This document shows, in pieces, positions 8,919 to 17,837 of a DNA stretch of 64,000 nt. Each line of letters begins with the position of its first letter. Positions within the stretch are counted from its first letter, which is position 1. The DNA is taken from contig NZ_JAHSTW010000003.1 in the NCBI RefSeq assembly GCF_019145195.1, positions 310,001-374,000 on the forward strand, in the 5' to 3' direction. Both the position numbers and the translations under genes were made by a program. The notes under the pieces were generated by a model that was given only the letters and a program-made list of their open reading frames with translations, made no database searches and was not told the DNA's origin. Source of the stretch: Pseudomonas siliginis. Lineage in GTDB: Bacteria > Pseudomonadota > Gammaproteobacteria > Pseudomonadales > Pseudomonadaceae.

Positions 8919-9877
8919 CCTCTATTTTTGCTGTGACCGACAACGAAGACATCCTCGCCCTGCAACCGCGCCTGACGGCGGAAGATCCCGGCGTGCGGCG
9001 CATTGCCCTGATTGATCTGGCCGATCTGGAGGAGCCGGATGGTTTGCTCTGGCTGGTTGATCGACTCCGGCAGGATCCTGTCGAGGACGTTCGCGCTGAA
9101 GCCGCACGATTGCTCGAAGCGTGGGAGGATGAGGCGGTCGTGCAAGCCTTGTGCGAAGCGCTGACGGATCCGGCGCTCGCGGTGCAATCAGCGGCGGCGC
9201 AAAGTCTGAGCCTGCTCAAGACTGCAGCGGCGGGGCGGGTCATTCTGCCGTGGACCGAACATGCCGATGTCAGTGTGCGCATCGCCGCCTTTCGGGCGTT
9301 GCGAGAATTGCGCTTTGCCGAGGCCGCGCCGGCTGCCGTCGCCGCGTTGGAGGATGCCGATGCTCATGTTCGGCGCGAAGCGGTTGGCGTGCTCGGCTGG
9401 CTCAGGCAGCTCGACGCGCTGCCAGCCCTGGCGCGCCTGGCCAGCAAAGACCCGGACACCGAAGTGCGCCGCGCCGCGACCGGTGCGCTCGGTCTGGCCA
9501 GCGGCGCCGAAGTATTGCCGGCGTTGCGCCAGGCCTTGCAAGATCAGGCTTGGCAAGTGCGCGAAGAAGCCGCGACGACACTGGGCAAGGTTGGCCACAG
9601 CGACGCCGGCCCGGCCTTGGTCGAAGCGCTGAGCGATGATTACTGGCAAGTGCGCCTGCGCGCCACCCGAAGCCTCGGTCGCTTGCGCTTCGTCCCGGCG
9701 CTGGACGCGCTGATCGACACCCTCGGCCACCGCATCAGCAATCTGCGCAAGGAAGCCGCGCTGGCCCTCGGTGAATTGGACGATCGCGGCGCCGTGGCCG
9801 CGTTGCAGGCAGCGCAGGACGACGGCGACCCGGAAGTGCGCAAAGCCGTGCGCATCGCTCTGAGTCAATTGCAATGA
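8915..9877 (+). CDS. HEAT-repeat protein (PBS-lyase-like repeats)
   Basis: A 320-residue protein made almost entirely of about nine helical repeats of roughly 30 residues. Each repeat carries a DxxxxVRxxAxxALGxL pattern, for example DTEVRRAATGALGLAS and DAHVRREAVGVLGWL. There is no signal peptide and no catalytic motif. Such proteins act as protein-binding scaffolds or, in some families, as chromophore lyases or metalloprotein maturation factors. Its ATGA overlaps with the ATPase and DUF971 genes tie it to the flavoprotein operon, perhaps as an assembly factor; that role is inference. Confidence 0.85.
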   Translation: MTSIFAVTDNEDILALQPRLTAEDPGVRRIALIDLADLEEPDGLLWLVDRLRQDPVEDVRAEAARLLEAWEDEAVVQALCEALTDPALAVQSAAAQSLSLLKTAAAGRVILPWTEHADVSVRIAAFRALRELRFAEAAPAAVAALEDADAHVRREAVGVLGWLRQLDALPALARLASKDPDTEVRRAATGALGLASGAEVLPALRQALQDQAWQVREEAATTLGKVGHSDAGPALVEALSDDYWQVRLRATRSLGRLRFVPALDALIDTLGHRISNLRKEAALALGELDDRGAVAALQAAQDDGDPEVRKAVRIALSQLQ

Positions 9878-10152
9878 ATCCGCTGGCGGTGGGCAACTCG
9901 CAGAGTGCGCGCACGTTGCGCCTGAGCTGGCCGGACGGGCGCGAATCGCTGCTCAAGCATGCCGATCTGCGCCGGCAGTGCCCATGCTCGCAATGCCGCG
10001 CATTTCGCCTGCGCGGCGTGACGCCGCTGGTTGATGATCGCGTGCGCCTGATCGAGGTCAATCCGCAGGGGTATGGTGTGCAACTGGTGTTCAGCGATGG
10101 CCATCAACGCGGGATTTACCCGTGGGAGTATCTGGCGCAAATGGGTTCCTGA
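9874..10152 (+). CDS. DUF971 (gamma-butyrobetaine hydroxylase N-like) protein
   Basis: A 92-residue protein matching the DUF971 domain: LRLSWPDGRES, the four-residue CPCSQC/CR cysteine region near residues 36-41, and the end pattern FSDGHQRGIYPWEYL. Related domains precede gamma-butyrobetaine hydroxylase or are fused to Fe-S carrier ATPases, and the Cys cluster is thought to bind metal. It is the last gene of the operon, overlapping the HEAT gene by ATGA, and a REP pair follows. The function is unknown. Confidence 0.85.
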   Translation: MNPLAVGNSQSARTLRLSWPDGRESLLKHADLRRQCPCSQCRAFRLRGVTPLVDDRVRLIEVNPQGYGVQLVFSDGHQRGIYPWEYLAQMGS

Positions 10153-10164
10153 CTTTTCCTGGCC

Positions 10165-10256
10165 CCTGTGGGAGCGAGCCTGCTCGCGAAAGCGTAGTGT
10201 CAGGCGACGATGATGTGAATGTGCCGACGCCTTCGCGAGCAGGCTCGCTCCCACAG
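10165..10256. repeat. REP inverted pair
   Basis: Two oppositely oriented REP palindromes separated by about 36 bases lie after the DUF971 gene. They probably mark the 3' boundary of that operon before the lexA2 promoter region. Confidence 0.9.
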
Positions 10257-10341
10257 GGACTGTGGTCACAGATTGATCCGATTGCAGCTCCCTGCGTCGG
10301 CTTGCGCCGACTGGCGGTTCTTGTCAGGCATTTCCCACAAG

Positions 10342-10355
10342 AGTACAAATGTACT
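10342..10355. promoter_or_regulatory. LexA2-type operator AGTACAAATGTACT
   Basis: The 14-bp palindrome has perfect six-base arms. It fits the published second-LexA recognition pattern of Pseudomonas (GTAC-N4-GTGC/GTAC class) rather than the classical CTGT-N8-ACAG box. It overlaps the first possible ATG of lexA2 and is 2 bases before the second, so bound repressor would block both transcription and ribosome access. The assignment rests on pattern and position. Confidence 0.75.
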
Positions 10356-10966
10356 CCATGACTAATCTGACTCCCCGCCGTACCGCCATTCTGACCTTTA
10401 TCCGCGATCGCATCGCCGAACACGGTCAGCCCCCAAGCCTCGCTGAAATCAGCGAGGCTTTTGGTTTTGCCTCGCGCAGCGTGGCGCGCAAGCATGTGCT
10501 GGCGCTCACCGAAGCCGGTTTCATTGAGGTCAATCCGCATCAGGCCCGGGGCATTCGCCTGCTCGGTCAGCCGCCGCGTCCGGAATTGCTGGAGATCCCC
10601 GTACTTGGTCGTGTTGCCGCCGGCGCACCGATTGGCGCCGATGCCGATATCCATAACCGTTTGCTGTTCGACCCGGCGCTGTTCTCCCGCACCCCGGATT
10701 ACATGCTGCGGGTGCAGGGCGACTCGATGATCGAAGACGGCATCCTCGATGGCGATCTGGTCGGTGTGCGGCGCAATCCTGAGGCGCTGAACGGCCAGAT
10801 CGTCGTTGCGCGTCTGGACGGTGAAGTCACCATTAAACGTTTCGAGCGGGTCGGTGATGAGGTGCGTCTGTTGCCACGCAACCCGGCTTACAAGCCTATT
10901 GTCGTGCATGATGATCAGGATCTGGCCATCGAAGGCGTGTTCTGTGGTCTGGTGAGGCAAGGCTGA
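10349..10966 (+). CDS. lexA2: LexA-family SOS repressor (second LexA of the mutasome cassette)
   Basis: A 205-residue repressor with an N-terminal winged helix (residues 1-70, LAEISEAFGFASRSVARKHV), an Ala91-Gly92 autocleavage bond in GRVAAGAP, and the Ser126/Lys163 dyad (GDSM, TIKRF). RecA-stimulated self-cleavage relieves repression. The start is uncertain: ATG 10349 has AAGAG five bases upstream, and an in-frame ATG at 10358 would drop three residues. It overlaps imuA by ATGA and so leads the lexA2-imuA-imuB-dnaE2 operon. This is a paralogue of the housekeeping LexA, which is not in the window. Confidence 0.93.
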   Translation: MYSMTNLTPRRTAILTFIRDRIAEHGQPPSLAEISEAFGFASRSVARKHVLALTEAGFIEVNPHQARGIRLLGQPPRPELLEIPVLGRVAAGAPIGADADIHNRLLFDPALFSRTPDYMLRVQGDSMIEDGILDGDLVGVRRNPEALNGQIVVARLDGEVTIKRFERVGDEVRLLPRNPAYKPIVVHDDQDLAIEGVFCGLVRQG

Positions 10967-11583
10967 TGGGCGCCGTCGTTGCGTTGGATACGCTGTTCAA
11001 TGGCGGCCAGGTCTGGCGCGGCCGGCCTGCGCCACCGGCGGCGAGTCCGCAGCCGACCGGGCATGCGGGATTGGACGCGGCCCTGCCCAGCGGCGGCTGG
11101 CCGGAAGCGGCGCTGAGCGAAATCCTTCTCGCCGGCCCCGGTGTCGGCGAGCTGCAGCTGGTCTGGCCGACCCTGGCGCGATTGTCCGCGGCCGGTGAGC
11201 GCATCGTGCTGGTGGCGCCGCCGTTCGTGCCGTACCCGCAGGCCTGGGCCAATGCCGGAGTCGATCTGCGCCAGTTGTCGGTCATTCAGGCCAGCGAACG
11301 CGATGCCTTGTGGGCGGCGGAGCAATGCCTGCGCTCGGGCAGTTGCGGCGCGGTGCTGTGCTGGCCGAACAAGGCCGATGACCGAGCCTTGCGGCGTTTG
11401 CAGGTAGCGGCGGAAACCGGCCAGACCCTGGCCTTTGCCTGGCGCCCGTTGAGCGAAGCGGTCAACCCGTCACCGGCAGCGTTACGGATTGCCATCGATG
11501 CCAAACCGGCGCAGCTACGCGTACTCAAATGCCGTGGCGGCCTGGCGCGTGCTACGCCGATTGCCTTTGCCGTGGGGCACTGA
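10966..11583 (+). CDS. imuA: ImuA, RecA-like/SulA-like mutasome subunit
   Basis: A 205-residue protein with a degenerate RecA-fold core: GLDAALPSGGWPEAALSEIL near residues 30-50 and LVWPTLARLSAAGERIVLVAPP. It is often labelled SulA in databases, but its position between lexA2 and imuB identifies it as ImuA. It supports damage-induced mutagenic translesion synthesis with ImuB and DnaE2 and has no polymerase motif. The start is in the ATGA overlap with lexA2, and five bases separate its stop from imuB. Confidence 0.9.
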   Translation: MGAVVALDTLFNGGQVWRGRPAPPAASPQPTGHAGLDAALPSGGWPEAALSEILLAGPGVGELQLVWPTLARLSAAGERIVLVAPPFVPYPQAWANAGVDLRQLSVIQASERDALWAAEQCLRSGSCGAVLCWPNKADDRALRRLQVAAETGQTLAFAWRPLSEAVNPSPAALRIAIDAKPAQLRVLKCRGGLARATPIAFAVGH

Positions 11584-11588
11584 TCGCC

Positions 11589-13004
11589 ATGCGCTGGGTA
11601 TGTATTCTGTTTCCGCAATTGGCCCTCGACGCCGTGCTGCGTCAGCGGCCCGACCCTGAAGAGCCGCTGGTCCTGCTCAGCGGCCCGGCCCAACGCCGAG
11701 TGCTGCAAGCGGTAAATCCGGCGGCGCGCAAACTCGGCCTGCGCCCCGGCATGTCGATGACCGCCGCGCAAGCCATGAGCAAAGGCTTTGCCACCGCCGA
11801 TTACGAGGTGGCCGAGGTCGAGCACTGGCAGCAGTTTCTCGCCGCGTGGGCCTATCGCTTCAGCGCGCAGGTCAGCGTGCATTACCCGCGTACCGTGGTC
11901 TTCGAGATCGAATCCAGCCTCGGACTGTTCGGTACCTGGCCGCAATTTGAAGCTCGCCTGCGCCAGGAATTGAAAGATCTGGGCTTTCGCCATCGAATCG
12001 TCGCCGCGCCGAACCCGGTGGCGGCGCGAGTGCTGGCCAATGCCTACGATGGCCTGGTGGTGCCGGACGGCGAGGCTCTGCAGCATCATCTCGGGCAATT
12101 GCCGGTCGACCGCGTCGGGCTGGAACCGAATGTCGCTACGGCGTTGTCGCGCATGGGCCTGCGCAATCTCAGCCAGGTGCAAAGCCTGCCACGCCAGGCA
12201 CTGGCCCGGCGCTTCGAAGCGCAGATGCTCAAGCACCTCGACACGCTGTTCGGCGCACGCCCGCTGGCGCTGGCGTTCTATCTGCCGCCCGACCGTTTCG
12301 ATATCCGCATCGAACTGAATTTCGACGTGCAATCCCATCAAGCCTTGCTGTTCCCGTTACGGCGCTTGACCGGCGATCTGTCGGCGTTCCTCTGCGGGCG
12401 CGACAGTGGCGTGCAGCGATTCGACCTGCATCTGGAACACGCCGGGCTGCCGGACACAGTGGTCAAGGTCGGCCTGCTCAGTGCCGAGCGTGACGCGGCA
12501 ATGCTGTTTGAACTGGCCCGTGGCCGGCTGGAACAAGTCCAGGTCGAAGCACCGGTGCGTGGTTTTCGCCTGCGCGCCGAAGACCTGCCGAGTTTCATTC
12601 CGCAGTATCAGGAGCTGTTCGACGACCGCCCGCAGCAGACCTTGCCCTGGGAGCAATTGCGCGAACGTCTGCGCGCACGGCTGGGTGATGACGCGGTGCA
12701 GGGGCTGCGCTTTCAGGCCGATCATCGCCCTGAGTGCGCGTGGCAGAACACTGCCGATAAACAGCTTTGCACGGGGTTGCCCAGCGTGCAGCGTCCGGGC
12801 TGGCTGCTCAACGAACCGCAAAGCGTGCCGGAAGGTTCGGCGCGGATTCTCATGGGGCCGGAGCGCATCGAATCCGGTTGGTGGGACGGTGGCGACGTGC
12901 GGCGTGATTACTACCTCATCCAGAACCGCGCCGGTCAGCAGGGCTGGGCATGGCGGGCGGTGGGTGAGGGCGGTCCGCTGTGGCTGCAAGGCTGGTTCGC
13001 ATGA
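11589..13004 (+). CDS. imuB: ImuB, Y-family polymerase homologue (non-catalytic)
   Basis: A 471-residue Y-family-like protein starting [16 protein letters not shown]. The acidic pair of active Y-family polymerases in the first motif is replaced (FPQLALDAV instead of the DMDxFFA pattern), as is known for ImuB, which acts as an adaptor to the beta clamp. The palm and helix-hairpin-helix region ([20 protein letters not shown]) is at residues 195-215. The ATG chosen lies right after imuA; the longer upstream frame has no support. Its stop overlaps the dnaE2 start (ATGA). Confidence 0.92.
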   Translation: MRWVCILFPQLALDAVLRQRPDPEEPLVLLSGPAQRRVLQAVNPAARKLGLRPGMSMTAAQAMSKGFATADYEVAEVEHWQQFLAAWAYRFSAQVSVHYPRTVVFEIESSLGLFGTWPQFEARLRQELKDLGFRHRIVAAPNPVAARVLANAYDGLVVPDGEALQHHLGQLPVDRVGLEPNVATALSRMGLRNLSQVQSLPRQALARRFEAQMLKHLDTLFGARPLALAFYLPPDRFDIRIELNFDVQSHQALLFPLRRLTGDLSAFLCGRDSGVQRFDLHLEHAGLPDTVVKVGLLSAERDAAMLFELARGRLEQVQVEAPVRGFRLRAEDLPSFIPQYQELFDDRPQQTLPWEQLRERLRARLGDDAVQGLRFQADHRPECAWQNTADKQLCTGLPSVQRPGWLLNEPQSVPEGSARILMGPERIESGWWDGGDVRRDYYLIQNRAGQQGWAWRAVGEGGPLWLQGWFA

Positions 13005-16000
13005 GTGCCGATTACGCCGAACTGCATTGCCTGTCGAACTTCAGTTTCCAGCGCGGAGCCTCGAGCGCGCTGGAACTGTTTCAGCGGGCGAAAAAGCACG
13101 GCTATCAGGCGCTGGCGATCACCGACGAATGTACCCTGGCCGGAATCGTCCGTGCGTGGCAAGCGGCGAAGTCTGTGGAGTTGCCGCTGATCATCGGCAG
13201 CGAGGTGCGCATCGACAACGGCCCGAAACTGGTACTGCTGGTGGAAAACCTTGCCGGTTATCAGGCCCTGTGCGGCTTGATCACCCAGGCCCGGCGGCGT
13301 ACGCAGAAAGGCCAGTATCAGGTGCTGCGCGAAGACTTCGCCGAAGCGCTGCCGGGTTTGCTGGTGTTGTGGGTGCCGGATTCAGTGGATGACCGGGAAG
13401 AAGGGCGCTGGCTGAAACAAACCTTCGGCGACCGCCTGTGGCTCACGGTGCAACTGCATCGCGGGCAGAACGATCAGCAGCGGCTCGCGGCATTGTTGGC
13501 TCTGGCGGCTGAGCTGCAGATTCCAGCCGTGACTAGCGGCGATGTGCACATGCATGCCCGGGGGCGACGTGCCTTGCAGGACACCATGACCGCGATCCGT
13601 CATCACGTCCCCGTGGCCGAAGCGGGTCTGCGCCTGCATCCCAATGGCGAGCGGCATTTGCGTTGCCTTGATGTGCTGCGCGAATTGTATCCGCCGGCCT
13701 TGCTCGAGGAATCGGTCAACCTGGCCCAGCGCTGCACCTTCGATCTGAGCGAGCTGCGCTATCAATATCCGAAAGAGCTGGTGCCCGAGGGCCACAGTGC
13801 AAGTTCCTGGTTGCGTCATTTGACCGAGGAGGGCATTGCCTGGCGCTGGCCGAAAGGGCCTCAGGCCAAGGTGCTCAAGCAGATCGATGACGAGCTGCAA
13901 CTGATCGCTGAACTCGGCTACGAAAGCTACTTCCTCACCGTGCACGATGTGGTGCGCTTTGCCCGCACGCAGAACATCCTCTGTCAGGGCCGTGGTTCGG
14001 CCGCCAACTCGGCGGTGTGTTTTGCCTTGGGCATCACCGAGATCGATCCGGATCGCACTACGCTGCTGTTCGAACGCTTCATGTCCAAAGAGCGCAACGA
14101 GCCGCCGGACATCGATGTCGATTTCGAGCACGAGCGCCGCGAGGAAGTCCTGCAATACGTGTTCAACCGTTATGGCCGGCGGCGTGCGGCGCTGACCGCG
14201 GTGGTCAGCACCTATCACGCGACCGGTGCCGTGCGCGATGTGGCCAAGGCCCTCGGCCTGCCACCGGATCAGATCAACGCGCTGGCCGATTGTTGCGGGC
14301 GCTGGAGCGATGAGACGCCGCCGCTGGAACGCTTGCGTGAAGGCGGCTTCGACCCGGAGAGTCCGGTGCTGCGTCGGGTACTGAGCCTGACCGGGCAACT
14401 GATCGGCTTCCCCCGGCACCTGTCGCAGCATCCCGGTGGTTTCGTGATTTCCGAGCAACCGCTGGACACCTTGGTGCCGGTAGAAAACGCGGCGATGGCC
14501 GACCGCACCATCATTCAGTGGGACAAGGACGACCTTGATGCGGTCGGCCTGCTCAAGGTGGATATCCTCGCCTTGGGCATGCTCAGTGCGATTCGCCGCT
14601 GCTTCGACCTGCTGCGCCGGCATCGTGATCTGAACCTGACGCTCGCGACGATCCCCGCCGAAGACAAACCGACCTACGCAATGATCAGCCGCGCCGATAC
14701 TGTCGGGGTGTTCCAGATCGAGTCGCGAGCGCAGATGTCGATGCTGCCACGCCTGAAACCGCAGACGTTCTACGATCTGGTGATTGAAGTGGCGATCGTC
14801 CGCCCGGGGCCGATTCAGGGCGGCATGGTTCATCCCTATCTGCGCCGACGTAACAAGGAAGAGGCGGAAACCTATCCGTCGCCAGCGCTCGAGGTCGTAC
14901 TCAAAAGAACCCTGGGCGTGCCGCTGTTTCAGGAGCAGGTCATGCAGATCGCCATCGTCGCTGCCGACTACAGCCCCGGCGAGGCCGATCAACTGCGTCG
15001 TTCCATGGCCGCGTGGAAGCGCCATGGCGGACTGGAGCCGCACAAGGAACGTCTCGCCGCCGGGATGAAAAAGAACGGCTACACGCCGGAATTCGCTGCG
15101 CAGATCTTCGAGCAGATCAAGGGCTTCGGCAGTTACGGCTTCCCCGAATCCCACGCCGCCAGTTTCGCTTTGCTGACCTACGCCAGTTGCTGGCTGAAAT
15201 GCCACGAGCCGGCGGCGTTTGCCTGCGCACTGATCAACAGTTGGCCGATGGGTTTCTACAGCCCTGACCAGATTCTGCAGGATGCGCGGCGGCACCAATT
15301 GCAGATCCGTCCGGTGGACGTGCGCGCCAGCGACTGGGATTGCAGCCTCGAACCGTTGAGTGCCGGGCAACCGGCGATTCGCATGGGCCTGCGCATGATC
15401 AAGGGATTTCGCGAAGAGGACGCACGGCGCATCGAAGCCGCGCGCCGACACGGGGCGCTTGCCGATGTCGCTGACCTGGGTGAGCGCGCCGCCCTCGACA
15501 GTCGTGCGCAGGCCTTGCTGGCAGACTCCGGCGCTTTGCGCGGTCTGGCCGGGCACCGTCATCGTGCGCGTTGGGAAGTAGCCGGGGTGCAGAAACAACT
15601 CGGCCTGTTCGCCGGCCTGCCCAACGAAGAAGAAGTCAAAATCGTCCTGCCCAAACCCAGCGTTGGCGAAGACCTGCATGCTGATTACGCGACCGTGGGG
15701 ACGACGCTGGGGCCGCATCCACTGGCGTTGTTGCGTGGCGAGTTGCAGGCCCGGCGCTGCCGCAGCTCGCGCGAATTGATGGATATTGAACATGGCCGGC
15801 CGGTCAGCGTGGCCGGTCTGGTCACCGGCCGACAGCGCCCAGGTACGGCCAGTGGGGTAACGTTCGTGACCCTGGAAGACGAGTTCGGCAACGTCAACGT
15901 GGTGGTCTGGCGTGACCTGGCCGAGCGTCAGCGCCAAGTGCTGGTGGGGTCGCAATTGCTCAAGGTCGACGGCCGCTGGGAACGCGAAGGTGATGTGCGC

Positions 16001-16078
16001 CACCTGATCGCCGGGCGCATGAGCGACCTGAGCCCGCTGCTCAACGGCATTCATGTGCAGAGCCGGGATTTCCACTGA
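13001..16078 (+). CDS. dnaE2: Error-prone DNA polymerase III alpha subunit DnaE2 (ImuC)
   Basis: A 1025-residue C-family polymerase. The N-terminal PHP domain starts at [17 protein letters not shown], the palm catalytic acidic residues are in [12 protein letters not shown] (about residue 369 on) and [13 protein letters not shown] (about 520), and a C-terminal OB-fold begins around residue 930 ([18 protein letters not shown]). Length and lack of the full C-terminal tau-binding tail fit DnaE2, not DnaE1. It carries out mutagenic lesion bypass with ImuA and ImuB under LexA2 control. The start is the ATGA overlap with imuB. A REP array begins directly after its stop. Confidence 0.95.
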   Translation: MSADYAELHCLSNFSFQRGASSALELFQRAKKHGYQALAITDECTLAGIVRAWQAAKSVELPLIIGSEVRIDNGPKLVLLVENLAGYQALCGLITQARRRTQKGQYQVLREDFAEALPGLLVLWVPDSVDDREEGRWLKQTFGDRLWLTVQLHRGQNDQQRLAALLALAAELQIPAVTSGDVHMHARGRRALQDTMTAIRHHVPVAEAGLRLHPNGERHLRCLDVLRELYPPALLEESVNLAQRCTFDLSELRYQYPKELVPEGHSASSWLRHLTEEGIAWRWPKGPQAKVLKQIDDELQLIAELGYESYFLTVHDVVRFARTQNILCQGRGSAANSAVCFALGITEIDPDRTTLLFERFMSKERNEPPDIDVDFEHERREEVLQYVFNRYGRRRAALTAVVSTYHATGAVRDVAKALGLPPDQINALADCCGRWSDETPPLERLREGGFDPESPVLRRVLSLTGQLIGFPRHLSQHPGGFVISEQPLDTLVPVENAAMADRTIIQWDKDDLDAVGLLKVDILALGMLSAIRRCFDLLRRHRDLNLTLATIPAEDKPTYAMISRADTVGVFQIESRAQMSMLPRLKPQTFYDLVIEVAIVRPGPIQGGMVHPYLRRRNKEEAETYPSPALEVVLKRTLGVPLFQEQVMQIAIVAADYSPGEADQLRRSMAAWKRHGGLEPHKERLAAGMKKNGYTPEFAAQIFEQIKGFGSYGFPESHAASFALLTYASCWLKCHEPAAFACALINSWPMGFYSPDQILQDARRHQLQIRPVDVRASDWDCSLEPLSAGQPAIRMGLRMIKGFREEDARRIEAARRHGALADVADLGERAALDSRAQALLADSGALRGLAGHRHRARWEVAGVQKQLGLFAGLPNEEEVKIVLPKPSVGEDLHADYATVGTTLGPHPLALLRGELQARRCRSSRELMDIEHGRPVSVAGLVTGRQRPGTASGVTFVTLEDEFGNVNVVVWRDLAERQRQVLVGSQLLKVDGRWEREGDVRHLIAGRMSDLSPLLNGIHVQSRDFH

Positions 16079-16082
16079 GCCT

Positions 16083-16568
16083 TTGGGAAAGAGCCTGCTC
16101 GCGAAATCGCAGTGTCAGGCGATGACGATGTTGACTGTGCCGACGCCTTCGCGAGCTGGCTCGCTCCCACAGGGACTTTGGTTGCTCTGGAGATGGTCGA
16201 TCTGCCTCGTATCAGTGTGGGAGCAAGCCTGCTCGCGAAAGCGGACTGTCACGCGATGACGATGTTGAATGTGCCGCCGCCTTCGCGAGCAGGCTCGCTC
16301 CCACAGGGATTTTGGTTGCGATGAAGATGGTCGATCTGCCCCGTATCAGTGTGGGAGCGAGCCTGCTCGCGAAATCGCAGTGTCAGGCGATGACGATGTT
16401 GACTGTGCCGACGCCTTCGCGAGCAGGCTCGCTCCCACAGGGACTTTGGTTGCTCTGGAGATGGTCGATCTGCCCCGTATCAGTGTGGGAGCGAGCCTGC
16501 TCGCGAAAGCGCAGTCTCAGGCGATGACGATATTGAATGTGCCGCCGCCTTCGCGAGCAGGCTCGCTC
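16083..16568. repeat. Tandem array of 134-bp units, each a REP inverted pair
   Basis: REP palindromes in the same orientation start at 16083, 16217, 16351 and 16485, a constant 134-base period. Each unit holds a forward REP, a spacer (about 40 bases around ggcgatgacgatgttga), an inverted REP and a linker reading ctctggagatggtcgatctg. The fourth unit is cut inside its second REP by the IS110 element. The first REP of the array is the most diverged (ttgggaaagagcctgctcgc). The array fills the space between dnaE2 and the IS; no gene is present. Confidence 0.92.
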
Positions 16569-16579
16569 CTTGTATGTTC

Positions 16580-16785
16580 CCCACACACCAGCATGAATGA
16601 GATCTAAGCTCGCTGGTGCGACATACGAAGATGTGTTTCTGGGGGAGACCGATCGCTCCTTAAGGCAGGACTTGCTCCTGACCTTGTCTGTAGAGAGGTC
16701 CCCCCGCCTCATTGCCCACCACGAAGAGTATCGAGAAGCCGACGAGTCGGACTTCGCATTACAAGGTTGCAGTGGCATGAAGTTC
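16580..16785 (+). ncRNA. Predicted IS110 bridge RNA with target- and donor-binding loops
   Basis: Three structures can be folded by eye. A 5' hairpin has arms at 16586-16592 and 16612-16618 (CACCAGC/GCTGGTG). The target loop has an outer stem GGGGGAGACC (16641-16650) with GGTCCCCC (16697-16704) and an inner hairpin 16662-16685. The donor loop has an outer stem 16713-16719/16772-16777 and an inner hairpin 16735-16755. Guides: 16653-16660 equals the left target 16563-16570; 16688-16693 is the reverse complement of the right target 17851-17856; 16725-16732 equals the right IS end 17844-17851; 16760-16765 is complementary to the left IS end 16569-16574. RNA ends are estimates. Confidence 0.82.
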
Positions 16786-16839
16786 GAGGTCAGGGGAACC
16801 AGGAAGCATTTTTAACTCAGTTCTCTTGGAGTTGAAAGC

Positions 16840-17835
16840 ATGAACATGCACGTCGGCTTGGATGTGGGATCTCGCACTACAGCGATGGGCTGGCGCAATG
16901 GCGGCCGCTTTGCAGGTCAGTGCAATATCGACCAGACACCGGCGGGGCGCAAAGCTGCTGTCGGCAAATTGCTTGAGCTCAAGCCTATGTCTGTGGTGAT
17001 GGAAGCCACAGGAATCTACTACCTGGACTTGGCCATGGAGCTCGCTGCGGCAGGTTTGCCAGTCTCGGTTATCAATCCGAAGAGTTTTCACAACTTTGCA
17101 AAACTGATGCTGAAAAACAGCAAAACGGACGCAATCGATGCCCAGTTATTAGCTGAGTACGGCGAACGCATGAGCCCAAGGTTGTGGACGCCGCCCACTT
17201 CAATACAACTTGAGCTGCGCGCTATTGGTCGCCACCTCAATCGTTTGACGGGTCATCGCACCCGCGCCAAAAACGAGCTGCATGCACTAAAAGCCACTCA
17301 AACAACTCTTCTGATGCTGATTGAGGACGAAGAAGAAGCCATCAACGCCTTTGACAAACGAATCGAGCGTTTCCGACTAGCGGGTCGGGCATTGATCGAC
17401 AACTGCCCAACGTTGAGCGCCCAGTTCGCCCACATGATCACCGCCCCTGGCATGGGTGAGATCTCAGTATTTGCGGCGCTGGCTGAACTGACGACCTTAC
17501 CGGTAACGCTCAAGTCAGCGCAGGTCAGCCGCCATGCCGGACTCGATGTCCGACTCACGCAATCAGGCACCAGCATTGATAAACCCGGCCGGATAAGTAA
17601 GGGCGGCAATGCCTATTTGCGCTCAGCGATGTACATGCCTGCGCTGACCGCCATACGTTGCGACCCAAACGTGAAAGCGTTTTACGAAGCCTTGGTGGCT
17701 CGAGGAAAGAGGAAGATGCAGGCTATTGTCGCAATCATGCGCAAATACCTGACCGGACTATGGGCCTGCATGCGGGCAGGCGAAGACTTCAGTACAGCCA
17801 AGCTTTTTAGCGGTAAACACACCCAAAAAGCTTGA
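16840..17835 (+). CDS. IS110-family transposase (DEDD recombinase)
   Basis: A 331-residue recombinase. The N-terminal RuvC-like DEDD domain has Asp8 (GLDVG), Glu55 (VVMEATG), and Asp97 and Asp100 (KTDAIDAQ). A coiled-coil middle (residues 130-190) and a C-terminal Tnp/transposase_20 domain follow, with TAPGMGEIS and SRHAGLDVRLTQSGTS; Ser242 is a candidate catalytic serine by spacing to the IS621 enzyme. It recombines the circular IS end junction with target DNA, both specified by the bridge RNA encoded just upstream. A TTGGAG Shine-Dalgarno precedes the ATG. All key residues are present, so it is probably active. Confidence 0.95.
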   Translation: MNMHVGLDVGSRTTAMGWRNGGRFAGQCNIDQTPAGRKAAVGKLLELKPMSVVMEATGIYYLDLAMELAAAGLPVSVINPKSFHNFAKLMLKNSKTDAIDAQLLAEYGERMSPRLWTPPTSIQLELRAIGRHLNRLTGHRTRAKNELHALKATQTTLLMLIEDEEEAINAFDKRIERFRLAGRALIDNCPTLSAQFAHMITAPGMGEISVFAALAELTTLPVTLKSAQVSRHAGLDVRLTQSGTSIDKPGRISKGGNAYLRSAMYMPALTAIRCDPNVKAFYEALVARGKRKMQAIVAIMRKYLTGLWACMRAGEDFSTAKLFSGKHTQKA

Positions 17836-17837
17836 CC
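17832..17837 (+). promoter_or_regulatory. Right-end -35 half of a split junction promoter (TTGACC)
   Basis: TTGACC overlaps the transposase stop codon. When the IS ends are joined in a circle through the CT core, it lies exactly 17 bases from TATGTT at 16573-16578, giving a sigma-70-like promoter firing into the bridge RNA. In the inserted state the halves are 1.25 kb apart. Such junction promoters are known for IS110 elements; activity here is inferred. Confidence 0.65.

Noticed and set aside
13382..16075. 897-residue open frame opposite dnaE2
   Set aside because: Shadow of dnaE2; no start site signal and no recognisable domain.
16083..16568. Regularly spaced repeats that could suggest a CRISPR array
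   Set aside because: The 134-base units are REP pairs with conserved linkers; there are no short unique spacers and no cas genes.
16053..16607. Short open frames through the REP array after dnaE2
   Set aside because: All three frames give the same repeated peptide strings from the REP sequence, with no start signals.
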